Of a DNA stretch of 64,000 nt, positions 47,201 to 57,595 are shown piece by piece (position 1 is the first letter of the stretch; every line of letters begins with the position of its first letter). Both the position numbers and the translations under genes were made by a program. Source of the stretch: Argopecten irradians (lineage: Eukaryota > Mollusca > Bivalvia > Pectinida > Pectinidae); NCBI RefSeq assembly GCF_041381155.1, contig NC_091138.1, positions 31,923,604-31,987,603 on the forward strand, in the 5' to 3' direction. The notes below the pieces were generated by a model. The model made no database searches and was not told where the DNA came from. It saw only the letters and a list, made by a program, of their open reading frames with translations.

Positions 47201-49071
47201 TTATAAATTGAGGATACTTTTCTCTGAATAGACATTTCGATAGATTACTAAATTGTTTATTTATAATGGACTCTTCCAGACCTCCCCCGATGTGACAATA
47301 ATGGGATGGCTCAGTTTCCCATTAGGATGGAGAGTTGGCTTACTGTCATCATGAATGTTGTGGTAAGGACTTTTAAAATACATGTAGTGATAAAATAATG
47401 TAGTCTGTCATCTGTGCTATAAGTGTCACATGATATAGTCGGACATGTGTATTAAATTAAAAAAAACCATGTGATTTAGTCTTATAAAGAGGCGGCCATG
47501 TGATATAGTCGGTCACGTGTGATGACAGTCATGCGCTTCACCATACTGTATTCCCTCGTTCCAGGCTTCCCGCCATGAACTCGGAGAGTACGAGGATTTG
47601 ATGACGGATAGTTTGCACGAACGTATGAATGCTGTCATCTGGAAATTCTGTGACCTGGATGTCCATCCCCAGGACAGGTAAGAAAGCAGCACCAAGTTTA
47701 ATGGTTTATGGTGGACACGTCAGTGTTTTCAAACTTCAGACAAATGTGAAAACCTAATCGTCCATATTGGGCATAAGAGTGGTACATTTTGTAACTGTCT
47801 TAGTTAGCAAGCACTAGGATCAATCATCTTTGCAAAACTACACTCACGAAGGCTTCTTAAAGATATCTTGTTAGGTGGAAGTGGAGCCCTTCTGTTCCGC
47901 TATTTATCTTATGTGGGTGCCAGTGTTACAAATACTGTATATTGTGAATATCATGCTGGACATGATGGTGAATTAAGCACCCAATAGATAACGTCATTCT
48001 GTTTCTTCAAGTGTTACAAATGAAACATCCGATAGGTAACACCATTTTGTTTCCACCAGTGTTACAAATGAAGCACCCAATAGGTAACACCATTTTGTTT
48101 CTACAAATGTTACAAATGAAACATCCGATAGCTAACGCCATTTTGTTTTCTGCTACAGACGTGTCAGCCGTAAAGAGCTCCAGATGATCATCGCCTCCTT
48201 GCGTCCTATGGAACCCTGCCTGGTACCTTTCCTCAATAAGTGTGACGCTAACGCCGACCGTAAAATCACCCTGAGGGAGTGGGGCTCTTGTCTGGGCTTG
48301 GAAAACAGTAAGTATCACACGGTCAATTCTGGGTCATGAAACTACGCAAAATTATCAGAGAATATCAAGGTTGGTCGAAATGATGAAGTATTAATAAAAA
48401 AGATAAAGATCAGACGAAGGTAAGACAAACGCAAATACTGTAAAAAAAAAAAGACAAAATTGTTAGTTCTGAAAGTAACCAGTCTGTGCTGTGGATTTGG
48501 GATGCCGTAAACGATTGGAAACTGATCCCATAGCGCTAATTATAAAGCATAACTGATGTCAAGATTGGTTACGGAATGCTGACCTCGAAGACTCTGATAG
48601 ATCATAATATACAGGATGAAGCCGAGAAAAAATTAAAAGGTTTTTAATTGTTTTCGATATCACGTTGTTCACCTATCCTAGCTGTATAGATATAATGAAC
48701 TCTCCAATGTTTTTCTCCAGAGGATGCAATGGACTTTTCTATAAAAAACTTCTTCGTTTAAAAATCAAAATGTTGACGTAGCTACTACCGTATTTGACCC
48801 AATAAACGCACAGGGCGTTTAAAAAAATTGAAAAAATGAAAAGGTGCTAATAAGACAAAATTATTGCAAATCTATACAGTCTTGTGTAGTTTGCGTCTTT
48901 CTTTATGCCTTGGCAATTGAAATCGAGGCATCAAAAAGAGTGAGAGCGCTTATAGGGATATAGCGCTTATTGGGTCCAATACGGTACTTCATACTTTAAT
49001 GTTTCCTTTATTTTATAGGTGAAATTGTGGACAAATGTAAACATCTGAGGAGAAAGGCGAAGAGAAACTAG
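41299..49071 (+). CDS. SPARC: SPARC / osteonectin (BM-40), complete, nine coding exons
   Basis: SPARC is a secreted, calcium- and collagen-binding matricellular protein; bivalve homologues are associated with shell and connective-tissue matrix. Coding exons: 41299-41355, 44806-44856, 45596-45680, 46315-46427, 46974-47112, 47280-47362, 47565-47677, 48159-48307, 49019-49071. All have GT/AG borders, phases join, and the sum is 843 nt (280 residues plus stop). Residues 1-19 form a signal peptide (MKSLSTLILLLLAACVLIK). Residues about 37-60 are the acidic calcium-binding stretch (EEDEDDDDDIDDDTDD). Residues 65-125 are the follistatin-like module rich in cysteine. The rest is the extracellular calcium-binding domain. 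EF-1 (206-221, DLDVHPQDRRVSRKEL) keeps the family's one-residue insertion and HP. EF-2 (243-254, DANADRKITLRE) is canonical. Length is slightly under the vertebrate form. The C-terminus is basic (KHLRRKAKRN). Introns 4 and 7 carry tandem repeats touching splice sites. Confidence 0.96.
41356..44805 (+). other. SPARC intron 1 of the coding region
   Basis: An intron of 3450 bp with GTAAGT donor and TTTTACAG acceptor. Besides the A-rich duplication at 41692-41888, the last kilobase (43680-44800) has many scattered copies of GGTAACTA / TAGTTACC on both strands without a fixed period. Confidence 0.7.
41692..41888 (+). repeat. Direct duplication of about 70 bp around an A-rich spacer, SPARC intron
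   Basis: GTCAATAGACTTGTTCTTGT and GTCAATAGACTTGTTCTGGT start two diverged copies of about 70 bp (41700-41762 and 41825-41888). Between them is an A-rich stretch with CAAAAA repeats. It lies in the first intron after the signal-peptide exon. Confidence 0.7.
46077..46232 (+). repeat. Tandem repeat, 34-bp unit, SPARC intron 3
   Basis: About four and a half units of CATCAAACCTATCGTAGTAA followed by CCAAAGTTTCATGT, with a shortened fourth unit. It ends about 80 bp before the acceptor of the fourth coding exon. Confidence 0.85.
46416..46530 (+). repeat. 38-bp tandem repeat that includes a SPARC splice donor
   Basis: The last bases of the fourth coding exon and its donor, ACGACACAAG|GTTTGTAT (exon end 46427), recur in the intron as ACGACATAAG|GTTTGTAT (after 46465) and ACGACACAAC|GTTTGTAT (after 46503). 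They are joined by AATAGTCACAACGAC. The spacing is 38 bp. Confidence 0.85.
46733..46925 (+). mobile_element. SINE of a second dispersed family, in SPARC intron 4
   Basis: It contains CAGTGATATAGCACTATAAA, AAGACATAACACGAACATAC, CGCAGTCTCCCAAAACACGC and ends with CTGTTAATAGGACGTTAATA and an ACAAACAAAC tail. The same order of blocks recurs at 35255-35420, 53870-54060 and 29466-29640, and in reverse at 12495-12650 and 56422-56560. The 3' tail matches that of the tRNA-derived SINE, suggesting both use the same LINE machinery. Confidence 0.7.
47975..48158 (+). repeat. 48-bp tandem repeat that runs into a SPARC splice acceptor
   Basis: About four units of GTTACAAATGAAGCACCCAA and TAGGTAACACCATTTTGTTT plus a variable end. 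The last unit ends in CATTTTGTTTTCTGCTACAG, which is the acceptor of the exon starting at 48159. Earlier units have the corresponding CATTTTGTTTCCACCAG and CATTTTGTTTCTACAAAT. Confidence 0.85.
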
Positions 49072-49350
49072 ATGTCTGTGATATGTGTACTAGAGGCTAC
49101 GAGAGATTAGTCACCTTACTGTAGTTGTACAACAGTGCCAAGATTTTGAGATAACAATACTACCGGGTATACTCCTACAGTATTTATATACATGTACTAC
49201 CATAGACAACATTATGTGGTAGAGTTGGATATTTTCTTCTCCGTCTTCATCGGTTAAACTACTTTTCTGCAGAATTCAGTTATACTTGATTTCATCTCTT
49301 AAAACAGGATGCCATTATCATTGACAAGATTTTAAAAGATGGTAATGTTA

Positions 49351-49356
49351 AATAAA
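49351..49356 (+). terminator. Poly(A) signal of SPARC
   Basis: AATAAA lies 280 bp after the SPARC stop. It is the left half of the palindromic block AATAAAATTTTATT. Cleavage 10-30 bases later would place the SPARC 3' end at about 49366-49386, at or inside the stop codon (49381-49383) of the convergent GTPase gene. Confidence 0.75.
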
Positions 49357-49357
49357 A

Positions 49358-49363
49358 TTTTAT
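49358..49363 (-). terminator. Poly(A) signal of the RWD-GTPase gene
   Basis: On the minus strand AATAAA begins at 49363, only 17 bases past the stop codon of the GTPase gene. This gives a 3' UTR of perhaps 30-50 bases that ends inside the SPARC 3' UTR. The hexamer is separated by one base from the SPARC hexamer on the other strand. Confidence 0.7.
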
Positions 49364-49380
49364 TAAAATACAGGTATTTG

Positions 49381-52300
49381 TTAGGAGGTGCGTTTTGTTG
49401 TCATTATTTTTATTATATTATTTAAAGTAGTTATCATCTCGTCCTTTCGCAATGGTTTCAGCTTTTTGTCTTCTGTCATCGTCTGAAACAAAGAGAATAA
49501 AACAAATTGTACTGAAAATAAAGAGGAAAAATCGGACTTTATAAAAGGACGGCAAATAACCACAACATGTCGTGGGGATTTCCGACAATAGTTTGTTAGT
49601 TACTGGTTTCTCGTCTAAATGACTCCACCTATTACTGGGCTATGTCTCATCGACTAAAGACGGTGTTCTGTCGGTGTGTTTCCAGAAAGATAACAAGAAG
49701 AACATTACCAAAAATCAAACTTGGTCAAAGAAGAAGGAGATTGCTTCAAGAATTTTATCTAATTAGGGACCATTTTAGAAGAATAACCGCTCTAGATTGC
49801 TCTCTATCGTTGACGGCCACTGATCAAAGTCAGACTTTACCCTAGATTAGACACAGTAATCCATAAATGGATCTAAAACGAACTCTACATATTACAGAGG
49901 TAATGTTAATGCTTCAGTGCCTTGGCTATTTAGTATTTAAACTTTAAAAAACTCCCGACAACACCTGTTACACGTGAACCTGTAAGCCATTTAATCGCTC
50001 GCAAAATTCACTTGGTTTGTAGAAGTAAAACTGGGTGCTGAGATGTAGCAACTCACCTCTGCCCTAACGAAGTCTCCAGACAGCAGATTGACTGGATAAT
50101 GACACAGGACTGTGTGTAGTTCTTCCACCCGAGTCCCGGGCCGCAGGGACACACAGTCACGTAAAACTGCCTCACGGGGAGGCCGACCCACGGATCGTAA
50201 TGTGTCCAGACAGTGGACCGGAAAGGCGTAAGTTGGCGGACGAAGTTTGACCGCTTCACAAAGGGCTTCGTGGACATTCGTAGATCCATATCTGCGGTTA
50301 AAATACAACGGGCTGTAATGCAACATTCGCTAAATATTGTTTTAAGAAATCTTTAGAGAAAGGATTGTTCCCTTCAAGAAATAAGTGGACAAACCAGAAT
50401 CGGATGAGGACATAATTTCGAGCATTATTCGGGGATTCACGGTGATGTTGCCATTCACGAACCATCATTCCATCATTCTAAGACCCTTCCATGACGGTAT
50501 GAGTCAAAGTTTTGACCGCCATACCTGGAATCGTCCTAAGGCCGAAGTTTTGACCATCATTCATAAACTCAGCCGTGATGTAAAGTCTCAAATTTTAACC
50601 ATCATGCCAGGGCACTTGCTGAGACTAAATTTTTGACGGTCACTTGGACAAAATCTTTACCGTCATTTTAGAACTCTTCCATGGTGTTTTGTGCCAAATC
50701 TTTGAACACCATATCAGGACACTTCCTAAGGCTGAAGTTTTGACCATAATTTACGAAACATCATGAATGATCTTAAGCTCAAAATCTGTAACCGTCAGTC
50801 TAGGACTCTATTTGACGTTATATGTGTCAAAGTCAAATTACAATAGGGGTCGACCAATACGAACTTAAAAATACACAGATAAAACAACTATCGTAAGGCA
50901 CAAAAACAGAACAAAAAGTTTACAACATGACATTAAAATCATACCTTTTGAATATGTCCTTTGAGACACGTTGTAGTTCTGTTATTGTCCGCTGGGTGTC
51001 AGGTGTATCGCTGATCACCTGAAACGTATCACTTCCGTAATCGTATTGCACAGAGCCCTCTTTCGACAGTTTCTGGAGTAAACATTCCGTTCTTGCACTG
51101 ACTGCGATAGTTTTCCAATCCTCCAAGTCTGTCTGAAGTCTACAAAGGTCAAGGTCATCTTATTGTAATTATGTACCAGATAAAAATTAAATTTAGATTC
51201 CCTTTACTTAAAGCAATTTCTATTCGTTGATCGTAATACTTTGAAAACGTTCGTGATTTGACAAATGCATTCATTTTAGAGAAAGGTACATTATGCCTTG
51301 CATATTGCATCGATGAGTAGCAATTTCAGAAGAACGCACTGTACACTATTCTAACGGTTTGCGACTCTTTTTAAGTGCAGAAAATAATCCGTTTCTTTAA
51401 CTTTCGATCAGTCTTTGTTTAATTTGTTCATTGCATTTAGAAGTATTTAATCGCCCGATTTAAGCTACTCCTATGAGGAAAAAAATAAAGCACAATCCTG
51501 TGATTGAAGGCTTATTGTTAAAACAGTGGTCTTTTCTTGTCCTTCTTAACACTCGGCAGTCATGTAGTTATTAGTTAACAGTTATGGTATGGGTTATGAC
51601 ATTTTAGTGTGACAGAGTTAACTGTTCTGCTTGTCTATTCAGTTGTATGTTTCAGTATGATCGCTCTATATAAACGCAAACGTCTTCATAATAAAACAAC
51701 AAAAGTAAAGCAATGCAGTTTTCTAGAACACACACCCGAATGCACACACGACACAGCCAACTGAAGGCAGTTTTCTAGAACACACCCCGAATGCACACAC
51801 GACACAGCCAACTGAAGAGACGATCCTGTTTCTAGAACACACCCCGAATGCACACACGACACAGCCAACTGAAGAGACGATCCTGTTTCTAGAACACACC
51901 CCGAATGCACACACGACACAGCCAACTGAAGAGACGATCCTGTTTCTAGAACACACCCCGAATGCACACACGACACACCCAACTGAAGAGACGATCCTGT
52001 TTCTAGAACACACCCCGAATGCACACACGACACAGCCAACTGAAGAGACGATCCTGTTTAACAACTTAAGGTGTTGTAGGGACGATACTCCAGGGGTTGC
52101 TATTACTGACGTTATATCCACCCTGGATTATCTCATAGTAAAACTGGATGCAACAGAACAGAGCATGTAATTTAGTTCTTTGACGTACATCAAACGAGCC
52201 GTATAACGGTACACTGTGGTTGGCTGTGTGTCTTTGAAGTTGGGCGTCGCTCTCTCTGTGGTCTTCAAAGGAAATATTTGCATTTCAGAATTCTTTCTGA

Positions 52301-55300
52301 GCTGCCTCCAGTTTTACTTTAAGATAGTCCATGGATGGATATAACGTTAGTGAAAGTAACCCCTGGAGTATCGAGAATGAAAGGATGGTGTCCAAACTGA
52401 AAATCAAATGTTTTTCGCCTCTTGTGTTATACAATAAAGCTTACTTCATATTCTACACTGCAAGAATACAGTTATCTTTGGTAGACTAGACACACTGTGT
52501 ACAATTAAACAATGCACTTACCTCTCAATGATAGTGGTGGCCTCCGGTTTGTCAGCTTTATTGAGGACCAGTAACATCGGAAACCGAAGTCTCAGGAACT
52601 GGTCCACTATCTGATGTAGAACAGATTCCTTCCAACCAGCTATAGCACCAAGTTCCCTTAAAAATAACACCAACATAATTAGTATAACTTCCTTACTCTG
52701 TGAGCGAGAAGAGACTTCATTGTACTCTTTTGGAATATGATTAAATTAGATTATGCTTCAAAATACAGAAAGAAAATCTTAGACAACCTTTTGCAAACTC
52801 GTCTTCTTTCCCAAATATTTTTTCCTTGACATTTCCTTTATGCTGACAATGATAATTAATATAAAGTGTACCTTGTATATTACTACCGATTATTCATTTA
52901 ATGAGATGAGAGACTTCATAGTGTTCCAAGCAACCATAAATGACAGAGTATTAAACACAGTAGCCAAAAGTGTCACTTTGGTACAATAATAAAACAACAA
53001 TCTAAGTACAATATCATCATCCGCTCATACCTTTCCCCAATGCCAGCGTTGTGTAAGGCTGAGTGTATCGTTGCGCGGTTGGCATGGTAACCAGTAAACA
53101 TGTCGATCAGTTTGGAGGGACGCTTGCTGATCGAGTCCCATCTACTCCAAACATTTTGGAAAATCCATTGACTACAAAAGATAAAATGTTCTACTTACAA
53201 CAGTATGTACTTACGTTTTTACTGAAAGTTACTCATTTAAGAAGCTTTGCCAAAAACAAAACATGTAAACAACGGTTTTTTTATGATAAAAACTAAACAT
53301 AAAACGTTGAAATGTTTGGCCTTGGCCTTACTGAATTTCCTGGTGAAGCCAGCGAATGTCATTGGCCGGATCATATCCCTGGGTCTCTTCTCCTTTCTCA
53401 TTGGTCGTGCCGGAGGCGTCAATCACATGGATCAAGACATCAGCGTCCAATAGATCGTTGAGGAACCTGTTCCCTCGTCCTTTGCCCTCCCACGCCCCCG
53501 GAACTAGTCCCGCCACGTCTTTTAGCAGTACTGGCACATAACGCTTTCCACTAAAGTTGTGGCCATGCGCTAGAAATGCATATAGCACAGATACAGTGAA
53601 ATTTCCAATTATTTGTGTTATTTAGTAATCAAAGGGTCAACCATCCTCGATACCCCAGGGATTCCGATCACATATGATCTCCGTAGAGGATGAGGGTCAA
53701 TAAAATGTTACATCGCTTCTTGCTATCGTTTTTTTTAAAAAGCTAAACAAGTATGATACACAACAAAACCGTACATTGCCGACCACCGACTTTATTGTAT
53801 TCACCATGGAAGGCGTGTGCGATTGGTTTACCCATTGTAATTATTATGTGATCAAGTGTGCTCTGTGGTATCTTTGGAGGCATGCTTCATACATGACAAT
53901 ATGCCAAGATTTCATATATTACAAGAAGGCACAATATAAACATACTATAGTCTCCCAAAATAGGCACGTGTTCACAATGCCTAAAATACGTTCTGGGGAA
54001 GCCATCCTTTAATGATATCGAGTTGTCATTAAGCTGTTCCACATCATACATAACAAGTCATTAACTCAGTCACCCCTGAAGACACATTTAGGCTCTTCTA
54101 AATCAAAGACAAGATCATTCCATTGTGAAATTTCAGGGGTGAATGAGGTAATACCAGATTTCATTGTACAGAGGTTAACACTGGTTTGCATAATACCAAA
54201 CAGAGCAAACAAGTAAACAAACAAACCTGCGTCACACCGCTTGTCCAGTCGTTCACACGGACAGACTATGGAGTAGAACGCCTTGCCTATATTAGGTTCT
54301 ATAGTGGTGAAGGGGTGAGCTCCGGTCTTGGCTAAGTCCACGGTGGTGGCTGCATTGAAAAATGTGGACTTTCCTGCTGAAGGTTTTCCCTATAATATGC
54401 AAATATTTCATAGAAATAACGGGTTATGGTAACTTCGCTAGCCAAGGGTATTCAGTACCATACTCTCCCTGATCATCTCCCTGGCGAGAAACGTATTGAA
54501 CACCCTTGAGTAGCAAAGTTGGAGTTACTGTTTAACCCTAATATTACATTAAACGGTGATAGACAACATGAGAGATTATTCCAAAATGCTTTAAAAGAGA
54601 AAGTAAATTCTGAATTATCTTGATAAAATCATCTAAATGAATACTGATATTACCACAAGTCCAATGACGTACTCCCATCTGCCGCCGCTGACCTTGGGTT
54701 CTTCTAATTTGACCTTGTGTATGGTAACTTCCTCGACCTCTTCCTCTTCATCCTATACATGAACCATTTCGATAACGTGTAAAGAGGGCATGCACAAAGG
54801 TATATCGAATTTTAAATATTTGGATTAGAATACTGATATTTACCACAAGTCCAATGACGTACTCCCATCTGCCGCCGCTGACCTTGGGTTCCTCTAATTT
54901 GACCTTGTGTATGGTAACTTCCTCGACCTCTTCCTCTTCATCCTATACATGAACCATTTCGATAACGTGTAAAGAGGGCATGCACAAAGGTATATCGAAT
55001 TTTAAATATTTGGATTACGAGGGGATATTTCAGTATGACAATGCTATAGACATAAGACGTTACTGACCTTGGCGCTGTCGCTGACTTCTGTGACGTTTTG
55101 GTTGATCCATTGCTGGGCTGTATCCACGAGACTGTATATCATAGGCATACTTAGGTTTTCTTCCGCCTGTATCAGAGATTATTTATTGTCATGATGTTCA
55201 ATTACAATTAAAGTCTATCACTATAATATTTACATTTTCTCTCTTTTTTTTAAAGTCTGATTACATTAGCGTATTCTCAGCTTACTTAGCCTATCAACCA

Positions 55301-57595
55301 CGGCGACCGTAGTTACCAGCTTTACTCTGTCTACGACCAAAACATGATGTAAATATAAGGATTGATCACCATTTTGACTGTGTATACGGCAGTTTGAACG
55401 CAGTCAGCAACGAATATATTTATTTATGGAGCTAACACGCTCCATACATGTATAAGTTCGTTGCCATCTCAGTCCATAGAGTATGTTGGATTTGTTTTTG
55501 TAAAGTGCGTTCACACTACGGTATACGCAGTCAAAATTAAGATGCATTCTTAAATTATTTTTTACTAAAAATAAGAAACTCTCCATGACCTCTACATTAA
55601 TTCCGTCAACATGGTTACTTCTAGAAGATCTAGTCGTACGCGAAAGTACGTGTATGTCCTTTCAAATAGTTCTGGAAAGTAAGGTCGCGAAATAAAATAT
55701 TAAGACGAAATTGAAGTACATTTGTACAATGTTCATAATTCATAATAATTTTCTTAGAATTTTGCATATTTATTTAGAAATCTTGGAGTTTGGGCCGAAC
55801 TGTACAAGCGGAGTAATTTTTTTTAATAAATCATCATAAAGAGTTTGTTTGATCACGCAATATGAATAATTAACTTACACAAACGTTCAGCTGTTCCAGT
55901 ATACAAGCCACTTGTTCAGCCGACAGCACCCTAGACCTCATAGGTAATTCAAATATCGGTATTTCGGTAGGGTAATTATGTGGCATTGTGAACTTGATAT
56001 TCACCGGACCTGGCGGATTAACATGTGTATGAATTAGTAAAATATCTTTAGTGTTAGTATTTGATACGTCAAATTAACATTCTCTTATATTTTCCGCAGA
56101 AAATAATGGTTTGGTTGGCTGAAAGATATGTAAGTTACAAATACAATTTCATTTAAGGGATATGTACATAACCATAAGTAAAAGTTAACTTTTCAAACAC
56201 GTGTCAATTTTATGAGCAACATTCTTTGGGAAGAAATAATATATGTGTTTGGTTTGAGGTTATCTTGTTGGCAAATTAAACTTGTGGTCATCATAAATGT
56301 TTGCTACGGGGCGCATTGCTGATAGAATGACCACATCATTGAATGGTTTATTTTACCAGAAAGTTCTATACTGCATATAAAGATCCTCTTAAGAATAGCC
56401 TCTCATAAATATAAATAATTTGTTGTGTTTTGGGAGACTGTGATATCATCGTGTTTTGTCTCCTTATCATAGAGGACCTCTTTTCAATATTATAGTGTTT
56501 AAACATAATACCAATGACAACGAGCAGCACATCCAACCAAGTTACATAATACTGATAACCAGTCGTCCCATTCCCTTAGTTTCAAATCCTTGATCCTCAT
56601 AATGGGAATGGGACGACTGGTTGGCCCGTTGTCGGTATAGTTTTATCGGGCATGGTGTGCTGTAGTCACGTATGTCTGATGACTGGTTTGCCAATTTTTT
56701 AATCACAACGCGCACGTACGTAACAGCGCACACGTATTTCAAATATGGAAATAACAGCGCATACATATTTCAAATATGGAAATAACTCTACATAAATCTT
56801 CCTCGTGAAGCATTACTTCTTGAATATTTACTTTATTCACCGAAATAAACCTAAAACATCACAAGACATTATATCCATAATGCAGTTACATATGCAACAC
56901 TAATGTAATAAATGTCATCGCTTTACAATGACTACTATTTAGACTTTGGGGCATGCATAGCCATTACATTCAGTACCAACAAACATATAATTTTAATGCG
57001 ATTTGTTTTTGAGGACAGAGTGCACTTTTTTCTGGGTACATGTATGTGACAAGTATGAAATTCATAAATTTAGATTAACAAGAAGTGGGTAGACTTAAAT
57101 TACCTGCGAGTTGTACTGTTAAGTCCGTTAGCTTTATCATAAAGCATGGTGGTTGTGATGTCAGCTCTGAAACATATCAGAAACACGATGACAAATATTA
57201 ACTATAATTAGTTTTCTGTCTATGAAATTAATTGTGAGTTAATTCAATTTTAATGATTTTCATTGAGAATGAAGTTGTAAAAATATTATAATATTATAAG
57301 TCAATGCTAATTTGATAATGTCGTCAAGTTTTGTGGTTACTGTAATATGGGTGATACTCTGACTTTACATACAAGAACTGTTTGTAAGTATACATACATG
57401 TACATGTAACGCTGCACTCTTCATACAGCTGACATACATCTTTTGTATGTGCATACATGTAAGACTTATCTGAACATCAGGTTACACTCCATTCTTATTT
57501 ATACTTATATAGGTTCAAGATAACTTACCTATAAAATCAGTATCGTAAATAGCTCTCAGAGCCTCAAGTTCTTCGATCTGGTCCTCGTTCGCCAT
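49381..57595 (-). CDS. RWD domain fused to a Ygr210-subfamily OBG/YchF-type GTPase with C-terminal TGS-like domain
   Basis: Exons in order of transcription: 57595-57529, 57166-57104, 56009-55879, 55166-55068, 54942-54844 and its duplicate 54752-54654, 54389-54227, 53569-53332, 53171-53031, 52656-52522, 51139-50945, 50291-50057, 49482-49381. All borders are GT/AG and phases join. With one copy of the duplicated exon the product has 555 residues. Residues 1 to about 120 are an RWD domain (start [21 protein letters not shown]; later [13 protein letters not shown]), a fold that docks on partners such as GCN1. An acidic linker (DEEEEVEEV) follows. The GTPase has G1 GKPSAGKS (154-161), G2 region [10 protein letters not shown]3 DVAG (225-228), G4 NKAD (366-369) and G5 SAR (393-395). 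The CPCE block after G2 and the NKxD G4 point to Ygr210 rather than OLA1/YchF, which has NxxE. The last 80 residues resemble a TGS domain. Expected cytosolic and ribosome-linked; the function is inferred. Confidence 0.9.
50470..50830. repeat. Degenerate tandem repeat in a GTPase intron
   Basis: Blocks such as AAGTTTTGACCATCATT, AAATTTTTGACGGTCACTTG and AATCTTTACCGTCATTTTAG recur at about 55-65 bp, each followed by a form of CACTTCCTAAGGC or GAACTCTTCCATGG. Units are too diverged to count exactly. Confidence 0.6.
51716..52059 (-). repeat. 57-bp minisatellite in a GTPase intron, about six copies
   Basis: The unit, on the plus strand, is TTTCTAGAACACACCCCGAA, TGCACACACGACACAGCCAA, CTGAAGAGACGATCCTG. 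The first copy is shorter and carries differences. The unit length is a multiple of three, which gives open frames of more than 100 codons. It lies between the exons at 50945-51139 and 52522-52656, next to the MITE at 52088. Confidence 0.93.
52088..52368. mobile_element. Mariner-like MITE with TA target duplication, in a GTPase intron
   Basis: Inverted ends of about 60 bp start with CTCCAGGGGTT and are bordered by TA (52086-52087 and 52369-52370). The matching inner blocks are ACGTTATATCCA and TAGTAAAACTGG (left) against their complements on the right. A TA duplication fits Tc1/mariner. A partial relative lies at 37560-37605 (GTGGATATAACGACAGTGAA). Confidence 0.75.
53870..54060 (+). mobile_element. 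Strongly diverged copy of the dispersed SINE family, in a GTPase intron
   Basis: It contains GGCATGCTTCATACATGACA, AAGAAGGCACAATATAAACA and ACTATAGTCTCCCAAAATAG in the family order. The rest is too diverged to define ends. Confidence 0.45.
54065..54156. mobile_element. Very short inverted-repeat element, copy 2, in a GTPase intron
   Basis: The left end CTCAGTCACCCCTGAA and right end TTCAGGGGTGAATGAG are inverted repeats with one mismatch. The interior AGACACATTTAGGCTCTTCT matches the copy at 29106-29190. Confidence 0.65.
54640..55018 (-). repeat. Tandem duplication of 190 bp containing a complete exon of the GTPase gene
   Basis: Two adjacent units, about 54640-54829 and 54830-55018, differ by roughly one substitution and one indel. 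Each holds a full 99-nt exon (54654-54752; 54844-54942) with its own acceptor (ATAG|GATG) and donor (GTG|GTAA). Both exons encode the same 33 residues, [13 protein letters not shown] to EYVIGLV; the one coding difference (GAA/GAG) is silent. The exon is phase 0 at both ends, so including both keeps the frame. Confidence 0.92.
56422..56660. mobile_element. Two copies of the dispersed SINE family, head to head
   Basis: The left copy (about 56422-56580) runs on the minus strand: TTTTGGGAGACTG, then ACCAGTCGTCCCATTCCC. About 30 bp later the plus-strand 5' block GGGAATGGGACGACTGGTTG and GCCCGTTGTCGGTATAG starts the right copy. Together they give an inverted repeat at about 56557-56622. It lies in an intron of the GTPase gene. 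Confidence 0.65.

Noticed and set aside
51686-52121. Cysteine/valine-rich repetitive open frames of 117 and 132 codons
   Set aside because: They read the 57-bp intronic minisatellite in two frames.
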